Source: UBA2266 sp964406945 (GTDB lineage Bacteria; Planctomycetota; Phycisphaerae; Sedimentisphaerales; Anaerobacaceae). Taken from it: a stretch of 45,232 bases of DNA. The number at the start of each line of letters is the position of its first letter. The first letter of the stretch is position 1. The position numbers and the translations under genes were made by a program. Below, piece after piece: positions 10,433 through 18,128 of this stretch. The stretch covers positions 1 through 45,232 of the forward strand of contig CAYOTO010000024.1 of assembly GCA_964406945.1 (NCBI GenBank). Reading direction: 5' to 3'. Under the pieces are notes generated by a model, which was not told the DNA's origin, did no database searches, and worked only from the letters and a program-made list of their open reading frames with translations.

Positions 10433-11854
10433 ATGGAAATTCACAGGTCGAACAAGGAGAATACTACAAGACACCCGAACCGAACCGTCCTGCTTGCGGT
10501 TTTGACACTTTTGTCGGGCATCGGCAATGCGGCGGTTTTCGGCACCGAATCCTCCCAAGAAGAAGCCGACCGGACGGGCACACTCGAACTTAAAGAACTG
10601 ATTGCCCGGGTGGTTCTGCTCGACGGCGACGGTAACAAAAAGGTGATCAAGAACCGAGGCCTTGCAACCGAACTTCCTGTTGGGACCTACACACTTTCGA
10701 AAATCTATCTAAAAGGCGGTTACCAGGGTGGCAACGAAAAAGGTCTGAAGATAGAGATAGAGCCGGGCGAATCCACGAAACTGGAAGCGGGACCACCGCT
10801 CGAACAGGTGGTGGACGTCAAACGGGTCGGCAGGATGCTGCAGCTTGACTATAAACTGGTGGGAGCCGCGGGCAACAGGTATTCTCAGATGGTAGTCGGG
10901 GACGAGCCTGAGTTCATGATCTACAAGGACGGCGAGAAAATCGCCGGCGGCAAATTCGAGTATGGCTGAGGCGGCACCTGTTCGTACTCGTGGCGAGTAC
11001 CGATGACTTTCGGTGAATTGAAGATAGTGCCTTCGGCACCGCTGGGCGAGTTGGGCGAGGATGAGGGCCCGGCGGTCACGTACGACTGGAAACTCTATTA
11101 CAGTCTGGGGATTCTGGGCTTGTGGGCGGTGCCGGTATTGTTTATGGCAGCTTTTAGGTCCAACCGGCAACCGGCGGCCGTTATCATCCTGATTCCAGCC
11201 CTGATCACAGCCGCTGTCTGGCTGGCATTGAAGCTGATTCTTCCTTTAGATTCGCAAAGCGAGGAAATCTTCTCGATCCTCATGTATTCTCTGGCGGCGG
11301 CGATTGCGACGGTATGGCTGGCGGCCGGTGCTCTGTCGGGCAAAAAAACCGTAACCCGGTTTGCTGCTTCAGTGCTGTTGCTGACCGGTGTCGGATCCTG
11401 GGGTTTTGTTGTGGTAAATGCGGGGCTGACCGATCTTTCCGGCCAGTTTGTGGTTATGACGGCAATGCTGGCTTTTTCGATAGCCTGCGGCTTTCTGATG
11501 GCGAGACTGTGTTCCGGTGCTGCGTACGGAGGGGCCAAATTCACAGGCTGGCTCGTTCTATGGACGATTCTGGCGGCAGTGGTCGTAGTTCTGCTTGTGA
11601 GTGCGATCCAGGTCGCGGCGTCCGGCGGCATGCAAAACCTGTCGGGCCTTGTCGTGGCGACACTGGCCGGAGGAAGCATGCTGGGAATTATACTTGCGGT
11701 GATCAATCTGATCTTTCTGGCTTTTATATTGAAAAGCAGCTTCTACAGACGGCGTTTCGAGGAATTTCTGGGCTTGAGCCGAGTGCGGCACACGGACATG
11801 TACGGGAATTTAACACCGGATCAGCCGGGTGCAAATCCGGATGCCGACGTGTAA
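10433..11854 (+). CDS. Novel selenoprotein with 7 transmembrane helices (UGA at 10967 read as Sec)
   Basis: With the in-frame UGA at 10967-10969 read as selenocysteine this is a 473-residue protein; the stop is TAA. Residues 18-37 form a signal peptide or anchor. Residues 45-178 form an exported beta-rich domain homologous to the N-terminal part of the protein at 21280-21930. Around the UGA both proteins read FEYG-U-GG(T/V)C(S/R)YSWRVP, here Sec179 and Cys183, a UxxxC redox-like pair. After about residue 218 there are roughly seven hydrophobic helices (220-241, 247-270, 279-301, 309-330, 337-358, 370-396, 403-433) and a polar tail. The frame is continuous across the UGA, and no ribosome site precedes the ATG at 11003, so a separate downstream gene is unlikely. 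The N-terminus is uncertain: an ATG at 10349 has a better Shine-Dalgarno, whereas 10433 gives the cleaner signal peptide. I do not recognise the family. Confidence 0.8.
10967..11000 (+). promoter_or_regulatory. Sec codon plus bacterial SECIS-like hairpin (first selenoprotein)
   Basis: The UGA at 10967-10969 is followed after 14 bases by the stem GTACTCG (10984-10990), loop TGG (10991-10993) and stem CGAGTAC (10994-11000). The seven base pairs are perfect. Read as six pairs, the apical loop is GUGGC and contains a GU dinucleotide about 20 bases after the UGA. This spacing is close to that of the E. coli fdhF SECIS, whose loop GU contacts SelB. The hairpin is coding (TCSYSWRVP) and matches the one in the second selenoprotein gene in position and loop. 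Confidence 0.75.
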
Positions 11855-11906
11855 CAGAATTATTGGATTCTTAGAAAGAGTATGGCCGACACTGGTGCGT
11901 ATGCGT

Positions 11907-12797
11907 CTATTTGTGCAATGCGGCGGTTCGTCCGCGTTTGGCGACTTCCGCTTCGACCGGTTCGAGCTTCTTTTTGTCGAATATGGTGCCGAATGAAAGT
12001 GCGCCGGGCCCGCAATTGGTGCATTTGAGGCATCGCACGCAATTTAGGGAACTCGGGCCTTTATCGGGAGCCCCGCCGTATTCGCACATTTTGTGGCATT
12101 GTCCGCAACTGCTGCACGCGGTGGCGTCGAGTTTGAGAAACACGGCCGATACGCGATTGAAAAGCGAGAAGATCGCCCCGAGCGGACAGAAGAGTCTGCA
12201 CCAGGGCCTGCGGATAAAGAAAATGGCGCCCAGGAATGTGCCGAGAACGGTTATTTTGATCCAGTTCGGCCATACGATGGGATCGCCTTTAATCGCGGCG
12301 CTCACCACGTTGGGGGCGGCTCCTTCGAGAGCCCCGGCGGGGCAGATACTGCAGATGAACAGCGGGTGTTCCTTACCGAACAGGTACGGAATGAGAATAA
12401 CCGTGCCTATCAGCACGACATAGCGGAAGTAGCCGGTCCAGATAGGCAGATCGAATTTGGGGGTTGGAACCTTAGCCGCCATATCCTGGAGAAAGCCGAA
12501 CGGACATACCCAGCCGCAGATCAAGGTGCCGAAAAGTGCGCCAAGCGCAATCAGCAGTCCCACAGCTACGAAAGGAAATACATGCACAGCGCCGAACTGG
12601 GCCATTATGCCTATCGGGCAGGCAAATGTCGACAGAGGGCACGCATAGCAGTGAAAAACCGGGCTGCACATAGTGTGGAGCCTGCCCTGGAGGGGCAAAA
12701 GCCATACCGCCAGGAACGAAACCTGGACCCACATTCGGTGGGGAATCAGCCGGGATGCGAAATTTCTGAGTTTGGATTTTATGACCATGGCCACCAT
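11907..12797 (-). CDS. NapH/YccM-like membrane 4Fe-4S ferredoxin protein
   Basis: This 296-residue integral membrane protein has about five helices. Cysteine motifs characteristic of the NapH/MauN/YccM polyferredoxin family are present: CYACPLSTFACPIG near residue 50, CGWVCPFGF near 95, CSICPAG near 150 and CRLFCPLGAIFS near 200. Two ferredoxin-type clusters follow, CSSCGQCHKMC and CVRCLKCTNCGPGALSF, in the C-terminal cytoplasmic part. Such proteins pass electrons between quinols and periplasmic or cytoplasmic partners. It starts 10 bases after the second UGA of the small membrane protein upstream (20 after the first), so the two are probably co-transcribed. Its 3' end faces the 3' end of the seven-helix selenoprotein gene. 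A redox partnership with these possible selenoproteins is inference. Confidence 0.85.
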   Translation of the reverse strand: MVAMVIKSKLRNFASRLIPHRMWVQVSFLAVWLLPLQGRLHTMCSPVFHCYACPLSTFACPIGIMAQFGAVHVFPFVAVGLLIALGALFGTLICGWVCPFGFLQDMAAKVPTPKFDLPIWTGYFRYVVLIGTVILIPYLFGKEHPLFICSICPAGALEGAAPNVVSAAIKGDPIVWPNWIKITVLGTFLGAIFFIRRPWCRLFCPLGAIFSLFNRVSAVFLKLDATACSSCGQCHKMCEYGGAPDKGPSSLNCVRCLKCTNCGPGALSFGTIFDKKKLEPVEAEVAKRGRTAALHK

Positions 12798-12819
12798 GAT
12801 CCTGAGGTCAGCTTTGTCA
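12784..12819 (-). promoter_or_regulatory. Candidate SECIS-like hairpin after the CPT-UGA codon
   Basis: On the minus strand the UGA at 12819-12817 is followed after 16 bases by the stem ATCATGG (12800-12794), loop TGG (12793-12791) and stem CCATGGT (12790-12784). That gives seven pairs, one of them G-U. Read as six pairs the apical loop is GUGGC, identical to the two other hairpins, and it begins 22 bases after the UGA. The hairpin also contains the start codon of the ferredoxin gene, so the match could be chance. Confidence 0.4.
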
Positions 12820-13071
12820 CGTAGGGCATGCTTCGGGCGGGGCTTCGCCGATACCGTAGGACTGCTTTAACTGCCCCTGCTCGTCGCGTTCGAGAGCCCC
12901 TACCGAGGCATCTTTGATGAGTTCGGGCTCGGATTTTCTGGCTACGGTAGTAACGTCCTCACTTTTGGCGGCAACATCTTTGCCGTTCAAAGTCAGGCCG
13001 TAAACCAGCATCGCGCCGCCAAACAGCGCCACAGCCGCAAAAACTATAATCCTTCGAGTTCTGGCAATCAT
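12808..13071 (-). CDS. Small membrane-anchored protein, possible C-terminal CxxU selenoprotein
   Basis: Read to the first UGA this is an 84-residue protein. It has one N-terminal membrane helix (RRIIVFAAVALFGGAMLVYGLTL in two parts, residues 6-28), a charged periplasmic-type linker and the ending GIGEAPPEACPT. The next codons are UGA CAA AGC UGA. If the first UGA (12817-12819) is Sec the protein ends CPT-U-QS, placing Sec85 in a CxxU redox motif three residues from the end. A GUGGC-loop hairpin lies at the right distance downstream. It sits between the tRNA-Sec gene and the ferredoxin gene on the same strand. I do not recognise the family. If the first UGA is a true stop the gene ends at 12817. 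The coding call is fairly sure; the Sec call is tentative. Confidence 0.55.
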
Positions 13072-13118
13072 TCCAAGAAGTTCTCACACACAACGGGCAA
13101 CCGCTGAGATATTGTTCA

Positions 13119-13134
13119 CATACCGCCAGGTATG
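13119..13134. repeat. Short inverted repeat between tRNA-Sec and the small membrane gene
   Basis: CATACC (13119-13124) and GGTATG (13129-13134) form a perfect six-base inverted repeat with a four-base spacer, 50 bases beyond the tRNA 3' end. No T-run follows on either strand, so it is not a standard terminator. It could be a processing or attenuation hairpin, or chance. Confidence 0.3.
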
Positions 13135-13183
13135 AATCAGCCCCTTAATATGCTGCAATCGACCCCGGTGTTCGGTTAAAAAA

Positions 13184-13278
13184 TGGCGGAGGCGAATGGG
13201 AATCGAACCCACCCGGGGCCTCTTAGACCCCACACTGGTTTTGAAGACCAGGGGCACCACCAGGCACCAATCACCTCC
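13184..13278 (-). tRNA. selC: tRNA-Sec (anticodon UCA)
   Basis: This 95-nt tRNA is read on the minus strand. It has an 8-bp acceptor stem GGAGGTGA/TCGCCTCC with one G-U pair, a discriminator G and an encoded CCA (13184-13186). The anticodon stem CTGGT/ACCAG encloses the loop CTTCAAA with anticodon TCA at 13242-13244. A long variable arm is built on GGGG(T)C/GGCCCC pairing, and the T-loop is TTCGATT. The long acceptor stem, UCA anticodon and long variable arm identify the selenocysteine tRNA that decodes UGA. It lies 112 bases downstream of the selD stop on the same strand and is followed by a T6 run (13178-13183). Confidence 0.95.
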
Positions 13279-13390
13279 ACAAATATCAAAAACAGCGTTT
13301 CAGGGGCGTTTCTTGACTTCGGCCCCCAATTATACCGGCTCCAGCACGCGGATTGAAGAACCAATTGCCGGCAGAAGCCCGCCGATTAGG

Positions 13391-14956
13391 CTATTTGAGC
13401 GATTTACAGGCCTCTTCGTAGAAAGCAAACGACGGCGCACCGCCAAAACTGACGCCCATCAGGGCCGCCTCGGCGATTTCCGCATCAGTAAAGCCCTTGG
13501 TGCGGGCCTTCTCGACGTTGGTTTTCAGTGATAATTCGCACCTTGCGGCCACCGAAAGCGCGATGGCCATTGCCTGCTTTGTATACGCATCCAGACCATG
13601 CGGGCTGGCTGCCGAGTCAAAAACATCAGCAATCCGGGCTTTGAGTCGGTCAATCTCGGAGCCTTCGGCGGCAGATTTCTTTTCCGGTTCTAAAGCTTTT
13701 TCAGGCTCGAGTTCGGTTTCGGGCCTGGGAGGGGCCGCATCGGTCGACGGTATTTCGCGACTACCATCGCTGGTAACATGGACTAACCCTTCGCCCGGGC
13801 CTTTAACATGGCCTACGACGGCCGCGGCCTCAACCCCGGCTAGGTGCAGGGCTTTGAGAAAGCCGTCCGCGTCGTCGGGTGCTATTGCTATGAGCAGGCC
13901 GCCGGAAGTCTGGGCATCGTAGCACATATCCACCATTTCCTGAGGCAACTTTTTGGACGGTTTGATCCTGCCTTTGCACGATTCTTTGTTTCTTTCGATG
14001 GCGCCCGGCAGAATCCCGGCCGCCGCGTATTCGATCAGATGGGGAAATACGGGGATGTTATCCCATACCACTTCCACATCCACACCGCTCGAAAGAGCCA
14101 TCTCCGCCAGATGCCCCATGAGGCTGAAGCCGGTAACGTCGGTCGCAGCGTGTGCGCCGAATTCCACCATCAGTTCGGCAGCGGCTTTATTTAATGTGGT
14201 CATGGACTTTGCCGAGGCCTCCACGCTTTCAGCATGAGCACGGCCGATCTGTGAGGCAAAGGCTACAATTCCGGTGCCCAGAGGCTTGGTCAGAATCAGA
14301 ACATCGCCTTCGCGGGCGTTGGAATTGGTAACAACCTTATCCCTGTCCACTACCCCGGTTACAGCGAAGCCGGCCTTTATTTCGGCATCGTTAATGCTGT
14401 GGCCGCCGATGATCGCGACTCCGGCTTTCTTCATCTTCTCAATGCCGCCGCAGAGGATCTGATTCAGTGCGTCGTCGGCTATTTTCCGGACCGGAAAACC
14501 TATGACAGACAGGGCCGTGAGTGGTTTGCCGCCCATTGCATAAATATCGCTGACCGAATTTGCCGCGGCCACCTGCCCGAAGGTATACGGATCGTCTACC
14601 GAGGGCGTAAACACGTCCACCGTCTGCACCAGGGCCGTGCCGTCCTCCATGTCGTAGATTCCCGCATCATCGCCAGCAGGCACACCGACCAGGACGCGCG
14701 GATCGTCAAACGTAGGCAGGTTTTTGAGAACGCTCTTGAGGAAGGCCTGGTCAATCTTCGAAGCGCAGCCAGCCTTTTCCACAATTTTGGTCAGCAGTAC
14801 CGGGCCCGTGGGCGAATCCATTCGCTCACCCGCACACATGCAGATATCCTTCTCTTTGAAAAGGTCGCAGGGGCAGGGCTGTTTGGGATCGCAGATGCAG
14901 TGGCCCAGCCTTATCGACCGCTGCATAACGCGTTTTCTTCTGGCGGTATCTCTCAT
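13391..14956 (-). CDS. selD: Selenide, water dikinase SelD with extra Cys-rich N-terminal and CMD-like C-terminal domains
   Basis: SelD makes selenophosphate from selenide and ATP, the selenium donor for Sec-tRNA. The core (about residues 52-400) has the catalytic Cys64 and Lys67 in EKAGCASKID, the nucleotide and metal motifs VPAGDDAGIYD and VQTVDVFTP, and ATDVTGFSLMGHLAEMA. At 521 residues it is much longer than the usual 345-350. Residues 20-41 add three CxC pairs (CICDPKQPCPC and CMC), a possible metal or Fe-S site. Residues about 435-520 resemble an AhpD/carboxymuconolactone-decarboxylase domain, with only the first Cys of its CxxC (AARCELSLKT). The start is taken at the ATG 14956; TTG 14974 and ATG 14926 are alternatives. 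It lies 37 bases after the activator gene, as the last protein gene of that operon. Confidence 0.93.
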   Translation of the reverse strand: MRDTARRKRVMQRSIRLGHCICDPKQPCPCDLFKEKDICMCAGERMDSPTGPVLLTKIVEKAGCASKIDQAFLKSVLKNLPTFDDPRVLVGVPAGDDAGIYDMEDGTALVQTVDVFTPSVDDPYTFGQVAAANSVSDIYAMGGKPLTALSVIGFPVRKIADDALNQILCGGIEKMKKAGVAIIGGHSINDAEIKAGFAVTGVVDRDKVVTNSNAREGDVLILTKPLGTGIVAFASQIGRAHAESVEASAKSMTTLNKAAAELMVEFGAHAATDVTGFSLMGHLAEMALSSGVDVEVVWDNIPVFPHLIEYAAAGILPGAIERNKESCKGRIKPSKKLPQEMVDMCYDAQTSGGLLIAIAPDDADGFLKALHLAGVEAAAVVGHVKGPGEGLVHVTSDGSREIPSTDAAPPRPETELEPEKALEPEKKSAAEGSEIDRLKARIADVFDSAASPHGLDAYTKQAMAIALSVAARCELSLKTNVEKARTKGFTDAEIAEAALMGVSFGGAPSFAFYEEACKSLK

Positions 14957-14992
14957 TTTTCTGTTGTACCTCAATATCTTTAAACTGTTCGT

Positions 14993-15775
14993 CTAGACTT
15001 CTTGCAGTCGTCCGGCCGCGAGAACCGCCGCGCCGAGCGCACCGGTCATCTGCGGATCGGCCGATACCTTAACTTCCGTTCCCAGCGATTGTGCAAGGGA
15101 ATCGGCCATACCGGGTATCATTGCGACCCCACCGGTAAAGATCACGGGCGGTTCGACGTTCTTGCCGGCCATTGCGACCAGGCGGGAAGCTATCGAGTTT
15201 TGAACGCCCGCGACTATATCATCGGGCGAGGCGCCCGAGGCGAGCAGACCTATGATTTCCGTCTCGGCGAATACCACGCACATGCTGCTGATCGCGGCCG
15301 GGGCGTTGCTCCGGGCCGCCATATCGCCCAGATCGGCAAGTCCCACTTCCAGGCGTTTTGCGACGACTTCGAAAAAACGCCCCGTGCCGGCGGCACAACG
15401 GTCGTTCATGGAAAAATCGCGGACCTTGCCGGATCCGTCCAGACACACAAGCTTGCTGTCCTCGCCGCCGATGTCAATTATTGTTTTTGCCGCAGGCTCC
15501 AGGTGGCGCACGCCGACGGCATGACAGGTAATTTCCGTAATCGTCGTCTCGGCCGCCGTTACCGCCCCCCTGCCGTAACCGGTCGCAACGATGGGGCCGA
15601 CTTCGTCGCGGCTAAGGTTGCAGTCAGCCAGCAACTCATCCAGAAGCCGCCGGGCCAGCCTGTCCTGCTCTATACCCTGGTCAAGTACGCCGGAGGCGAC
15701 GATTTCAAGACTGTCGCTGTCTATCAGGACGATCTTCAAAGCCCTTGATCCGGCATCTATGCCACCGCAAATCAT
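14993..15775 (-). CDS. ATP-dependent activator of 2-hydroxyacyl-CoA dehydratase / double-cubane proteins (HgdC/BadF-type)
   Basis: This 260-residue ASKHA-fold ATPase has the phosphate loop GIDAGSRALK (residues 5-14) and DIGGEDSK (101-108). The two cysteines that bridge a [4Fe-4S] cluster in the homodimer are Cys127 (NDRCAAGTGRF) and Cys166 (SSMCVVFAE). Such activators hydrolyse ATP to push a low-potential electron into HgdB-like or double-cubane partners. Its ATG overlaps the stop of the preceding dehydratase-like gene (ATGA), which shows translational coupling. A longer frame exists upstream but lies inside that gene. The length fits HgdC or YjiL-type activators (about 255-270). Confidence 0.92.
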   Translation of the reverse strand: MICGGIDAGSRALKIVLIDSDSLEIVASGVLDQGIEQDRLARRLLDELLADCNLSRDEVGPIVATGYGRGAVTAAETTITEITCHAVGVRHLEPAAKTIIDIGGEDSKLVCLDGSGKVRDFSMNDRCAAGTGRFFEVVAKRLEVGLADLGDMAARSNAPAAISSMCVVFAETEIIGLLASGASPDDIVAGVQNSIASRLVAMAGKNVEPPVIFTGGVAMIPGMADSLAQSLGTEVKVSADPQMTGALGAAVLAAGRLQEV

Positions 15776-17154
15776 GTTGTTCTCCGTTGTTTGACTGTTT
15801 CCACCAATGCTTCGAGCCGGGTTCGTATCGACGGCGCCATCGAATCCGAGACGGGAGGAACCTCGATTTCCAGGACGGGCAGGCCCAATTCGTTCCGCAC
15901 TTTTTCGCCGATGATTCGCCCTTCCACGGCGCAGTGGCTGGCGCCCGGAATCCGGGAGACCAGCAGTGCTTCCGAACCGAATTTTCGCATGTCCGAGACT
16001 ATTCGGCTCGCCCTGTCGGCCGAAGAGCCCACCATGGGATCGGCGAGTGCGGCCCGGGCAAGGGCTTCGGTTGGCGGTATGTTCTGGCAAATCAAATCCA
16101 GAGCATGTGCAAAAAGATATTCCGTGCCGCAGATTCTGCCGCCGGACTGCTCCAGAAGATTCATCGCACGCAGGTCGGCTACGGGATTGACCCAGAATAT
16201 GCGCGCCGCGTCGCAGTCCAATACGCCGACGCCGGCTTTTATTCTCTCGCGAACTTCATCCAGGAGTTCTTCGAGTACGGCTACGGTTTCATCATAATCA
16301 GAGCAATAATGGATTGCCAGCATTTCGGCGATAAGCATCTCCAGAGCCGGCATGGGGCAAATTCGGGCTTGAAATACCTCGCACCTCAAGTCGTTTAGCA
16401 GTTTTCGCACTCGATTGGCCCGGCGGATTGCCGCCGAGAGCATTTTGTCGTCGATTTCACGTCCCGCCGCTTCGCATATTGTGGCTTTTACCCTTTCCAA
16501 CTGGCCTGTCACAAAATCCACCTGACAGCGGGGCGCCGCGAATCCGCCCGGCAGTTGGACCGCTTCTTCCGTTGGGTCGGGTTCTCGCCTGTGGGGCATT
16601 TCCCACCACGTGATCTCGTGGCCCATTGTGGCAAGTCGCTGAGCAATTGCCGAGAAATCGTCGCATACGGCTCCGACGCTGCAGATTAATGTATCGGGAA
16701 TCGGAAAATGCCTGCCGTTTTCGAAGGCCCCCAGCATCGCCCGGACCGGACAGAAGGACTCGTCTATGCCAAGCGAATCGGCTATTTCCAGCAGTCCTGC
16801 CGAGTGCTCCATCACGCAAGGAATCCACCAGGCCCCGTCAGGATAGAATGCCGTCACATTGTCCAGTGAATATGCCATGACCGGTACGGTCCCCAGATCT
16901 TTCATCGTTCCGATAAGTATATGGCCTGCATTGCGGGCTTCACGCAGGCGGTCTTCTTCGGTCAGCAGAAAGTTCCAGAGCCGCAGTGCAGCGGGCGAGT
17001 TGTCGAACCGAAGCTTGCACAATCTGTAATCACCATCCTCGACATGCCTGCCGAGCCGGCCGCCGTATCCAGGCTCATCCAGTCCGCTCCGGCTCAAAGT
17101 CTCGTATCGCCGGTCCCACTGCTCGAGTGTGATTTGTTCGGGGGCGTCGATCAC
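15772..17154 (-). CDS. 2-hydroxyacyl-CoA dehydratase-like protein, third component
   Basis: This 460-residue protein starts at a GTG that overlaps the preceding stop (GTGA) and ends in an ATGA overlap with the activator gene. It looks like an HgdB/BcrC-type fold: PIPDTLICSVGAVCDDFSAIA, VLDCDAARIFWVNPVADLRAMNLLEQSGGRICGTEY and the C-terminal HCAVEGRIIGEKVRNELGLPVLEIEVPP fit the two-subdomain architecture. Candidate cluster ligands are Cys113, Cys135, Cys158 and Cys164. The usual N-terminal TTC motif is not obvious. It has an about 80-residue N-terminal extension containing EQWDRRYETL. The tight coupling with the activator suggests it forms a complex with the two other dehydratase-like proteins. 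The substrate is unknown. Confidence 0.75.
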   Translation of the reverse strand: MIDAPEQITLEQWDRRYETLSRSGLDEPGYGGRLGRHVEDGDYRLCKLRFDNSPAALRLWNFLLTEEDRLREARNAGHILIGTMKDLGTVPVMAYSLDNVTAFYPDGAWWIPCVMEHSAGLLEIADSLGIDESFCPVRAMLGAFENGRHFPIPDTLICSVGAVCDDFSAIAQRLATMGHEITWWEMPHRREPDPTEEAVQLPGGFAAPRCQVDFVTGQLERVKATICEAAGREIDDKMLSAAIRRANRVRKLLNDLRCEVFQARICPMPALEMLIAEMLAIHYCSDYDETVAVLEELLDEVRERIKAGVGVLDCDAARIFWVNPVADLRAMNLLEQSGGRICGTEYLFAHALDLICQNIPPTEALARAALADPMVGSSADRASRIVSDMRKFGSEALLVSRIPGASHCAVEGRIIGEKVRNELGLPVLEIEVPPVSDSMAPSIRTRLEALVETVKQRRTT

Positions 17155-18128
17155 GCAAGTGACTCCAGAAACGCGTTTATTCTCGTGCTGGTCCGCTCTG
17201 CACAGCCCCGTCCGTCGCTCAGGGCTTCTATTTCCAGCACCGGCAGATGCGACCATTGCCTTATCCGTGTCGCCTCGGCATGCCAATTGTCGCACCAGAG
17301 ATGACGATAAAGGATGATTCCAGCCGGCTGCCTCTCGGCTATCTTCTTTGCGAGCCAGTTGTGGAGGGGTTCGTCGGGTCTTTGCGATGCGTCCACAATG
17401 CCATCGAAATACGCTCGCACGAGTTCGGCAAACGGTTCGTCAGGCAGCCGACCAGTGTCGAAGGCCGGGCACAAACCGCGCTCACCGGTTTCGGTGGCAT
17501 CGAGTACCACTGTGCCGCCGGAGTCTTCTATCATGTCCAGGACGATCAGGTCTTCTCTCATAAGAGGCCCGCCCACAATCGCAAGCGGTATGCCCTCGGG
17601 GCGCGTGCTGAGGCCGGACATATCGGCGGCGGGCCCATCGAGACCGAATGCCGAGACGGTCTCGGTGTATTCTCTGGCGTTTAACTGGCCTCGGGCGGCA
17701 TTAATTCTTCTTCGCAGCGAATCATACTCGCTCATAACCTCGGCGAGCAGGCCCGGCGAGGGGGCTTCGCCGCCAAGTTCGACACAAAAGCGGCCTAGCC
17801 TGTGAAGTTCGGATTCGTACAGCCGCTTCGCTGCATCCGTTCTGGTGCTCGGCAGGTTAAGAAGGAATGTTCGCCACGGACCCTGATCTGCCAGAATTTC
17901 ACAGCCGCGTCTGGTCTGGTCGCACATAGTGGTCATGACGACGGTGCCTTTTCTCTTGGCGGGAATGACTTCGTTCAGGAATCCAAGGACGAAAGGACAC
18001 ATGCCTTCGAGCCTGGCGACGGCCGCATCGCCGTTGCATGAGCCGGGCATAATGCGCACGGGCCTTAGACCGTGAGCGGATATCCATTCGGCAGGAACGT
18101 ACGGGCAACTGTAGAGAACCTGCATCAT
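17151..18128 (-). CDS. 2-hydroxyacyl-CoA dehydratase-like protein, second component (short)
   Basis: This is a 325-residue HgdB-like protein. I chose the ATG at 18128 because it overlaps the upstream stop as ATGA; a GTG two codons earlier is also possible. Cys8 (YSCPYVPAEW), Cys44 (EGMCPFVLGF) and Cys69 (TTMCDQTRRGC) occupy the three positions that hold the Fe-S cluster in this family. The second half has IAERQPAGIILYRHLWCDNWHAE and LPVLEIEALSD, the conserved second subdomain. It is shorter than the first component by about 85 residues and lacks the cysteine-rich leader. It probably pairs with that protein as a heteromer; this is inference from gene coupling. Confidence 0.8.
   Translation of the reverse strand: MMQVLYSCPYVPAEWISAHGLRPVRIMPGSCNGDAAVARLEGMCPFVLGFLNEVIPAKRKGTVVMTTMCDQTRRGCEILADQGPWRTFLLNLPSTRTDAAKRLYESELHRLGRFCVELGGEAPSPGLLAEVMSEYDSLRRRINAARGQLNAREYTETVSAFGLDGPAADMSGLSTRPEGIPLAIVGGPLMREDLIVLDMIEDSGGTVVLDATETGERGLCPAFDTGRLPDEPFAELVRAYFDGIVDASQRPDEPLHNWLAKKIAERQPAGIILYRHLWCDNWHAEATRIRQWSHLPVLEIEALSDGRGCAERTSTRINAFLESLA

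Noticed and set aside
11003..11854. A separate gene starting at the ATG 11003
   Set aside because: It has no ribosome site, it is in frame with the upstream gene across the UGA, and the residues between UGA and this ATG (GGTCSYSWRVP) are conserved in the paralogue.
12808..12810. The second UGA after the CPT-UGA codon as a further Sec codon
   Set aside because: Continuing past it would run through the start of the ferredoxin gene in another frame. It is more likely the true stop, and its distance to the hairpin (seven bases) is too short for a SECIS.
15772..18127. UGA stops of the three dehydratase-like genes as possible Sec codons
   Set aside because: They are part of ATGA/GTGA start-stop overlaps, the downstream frame soon meets further stops, and no redox motif or hairpin follows.
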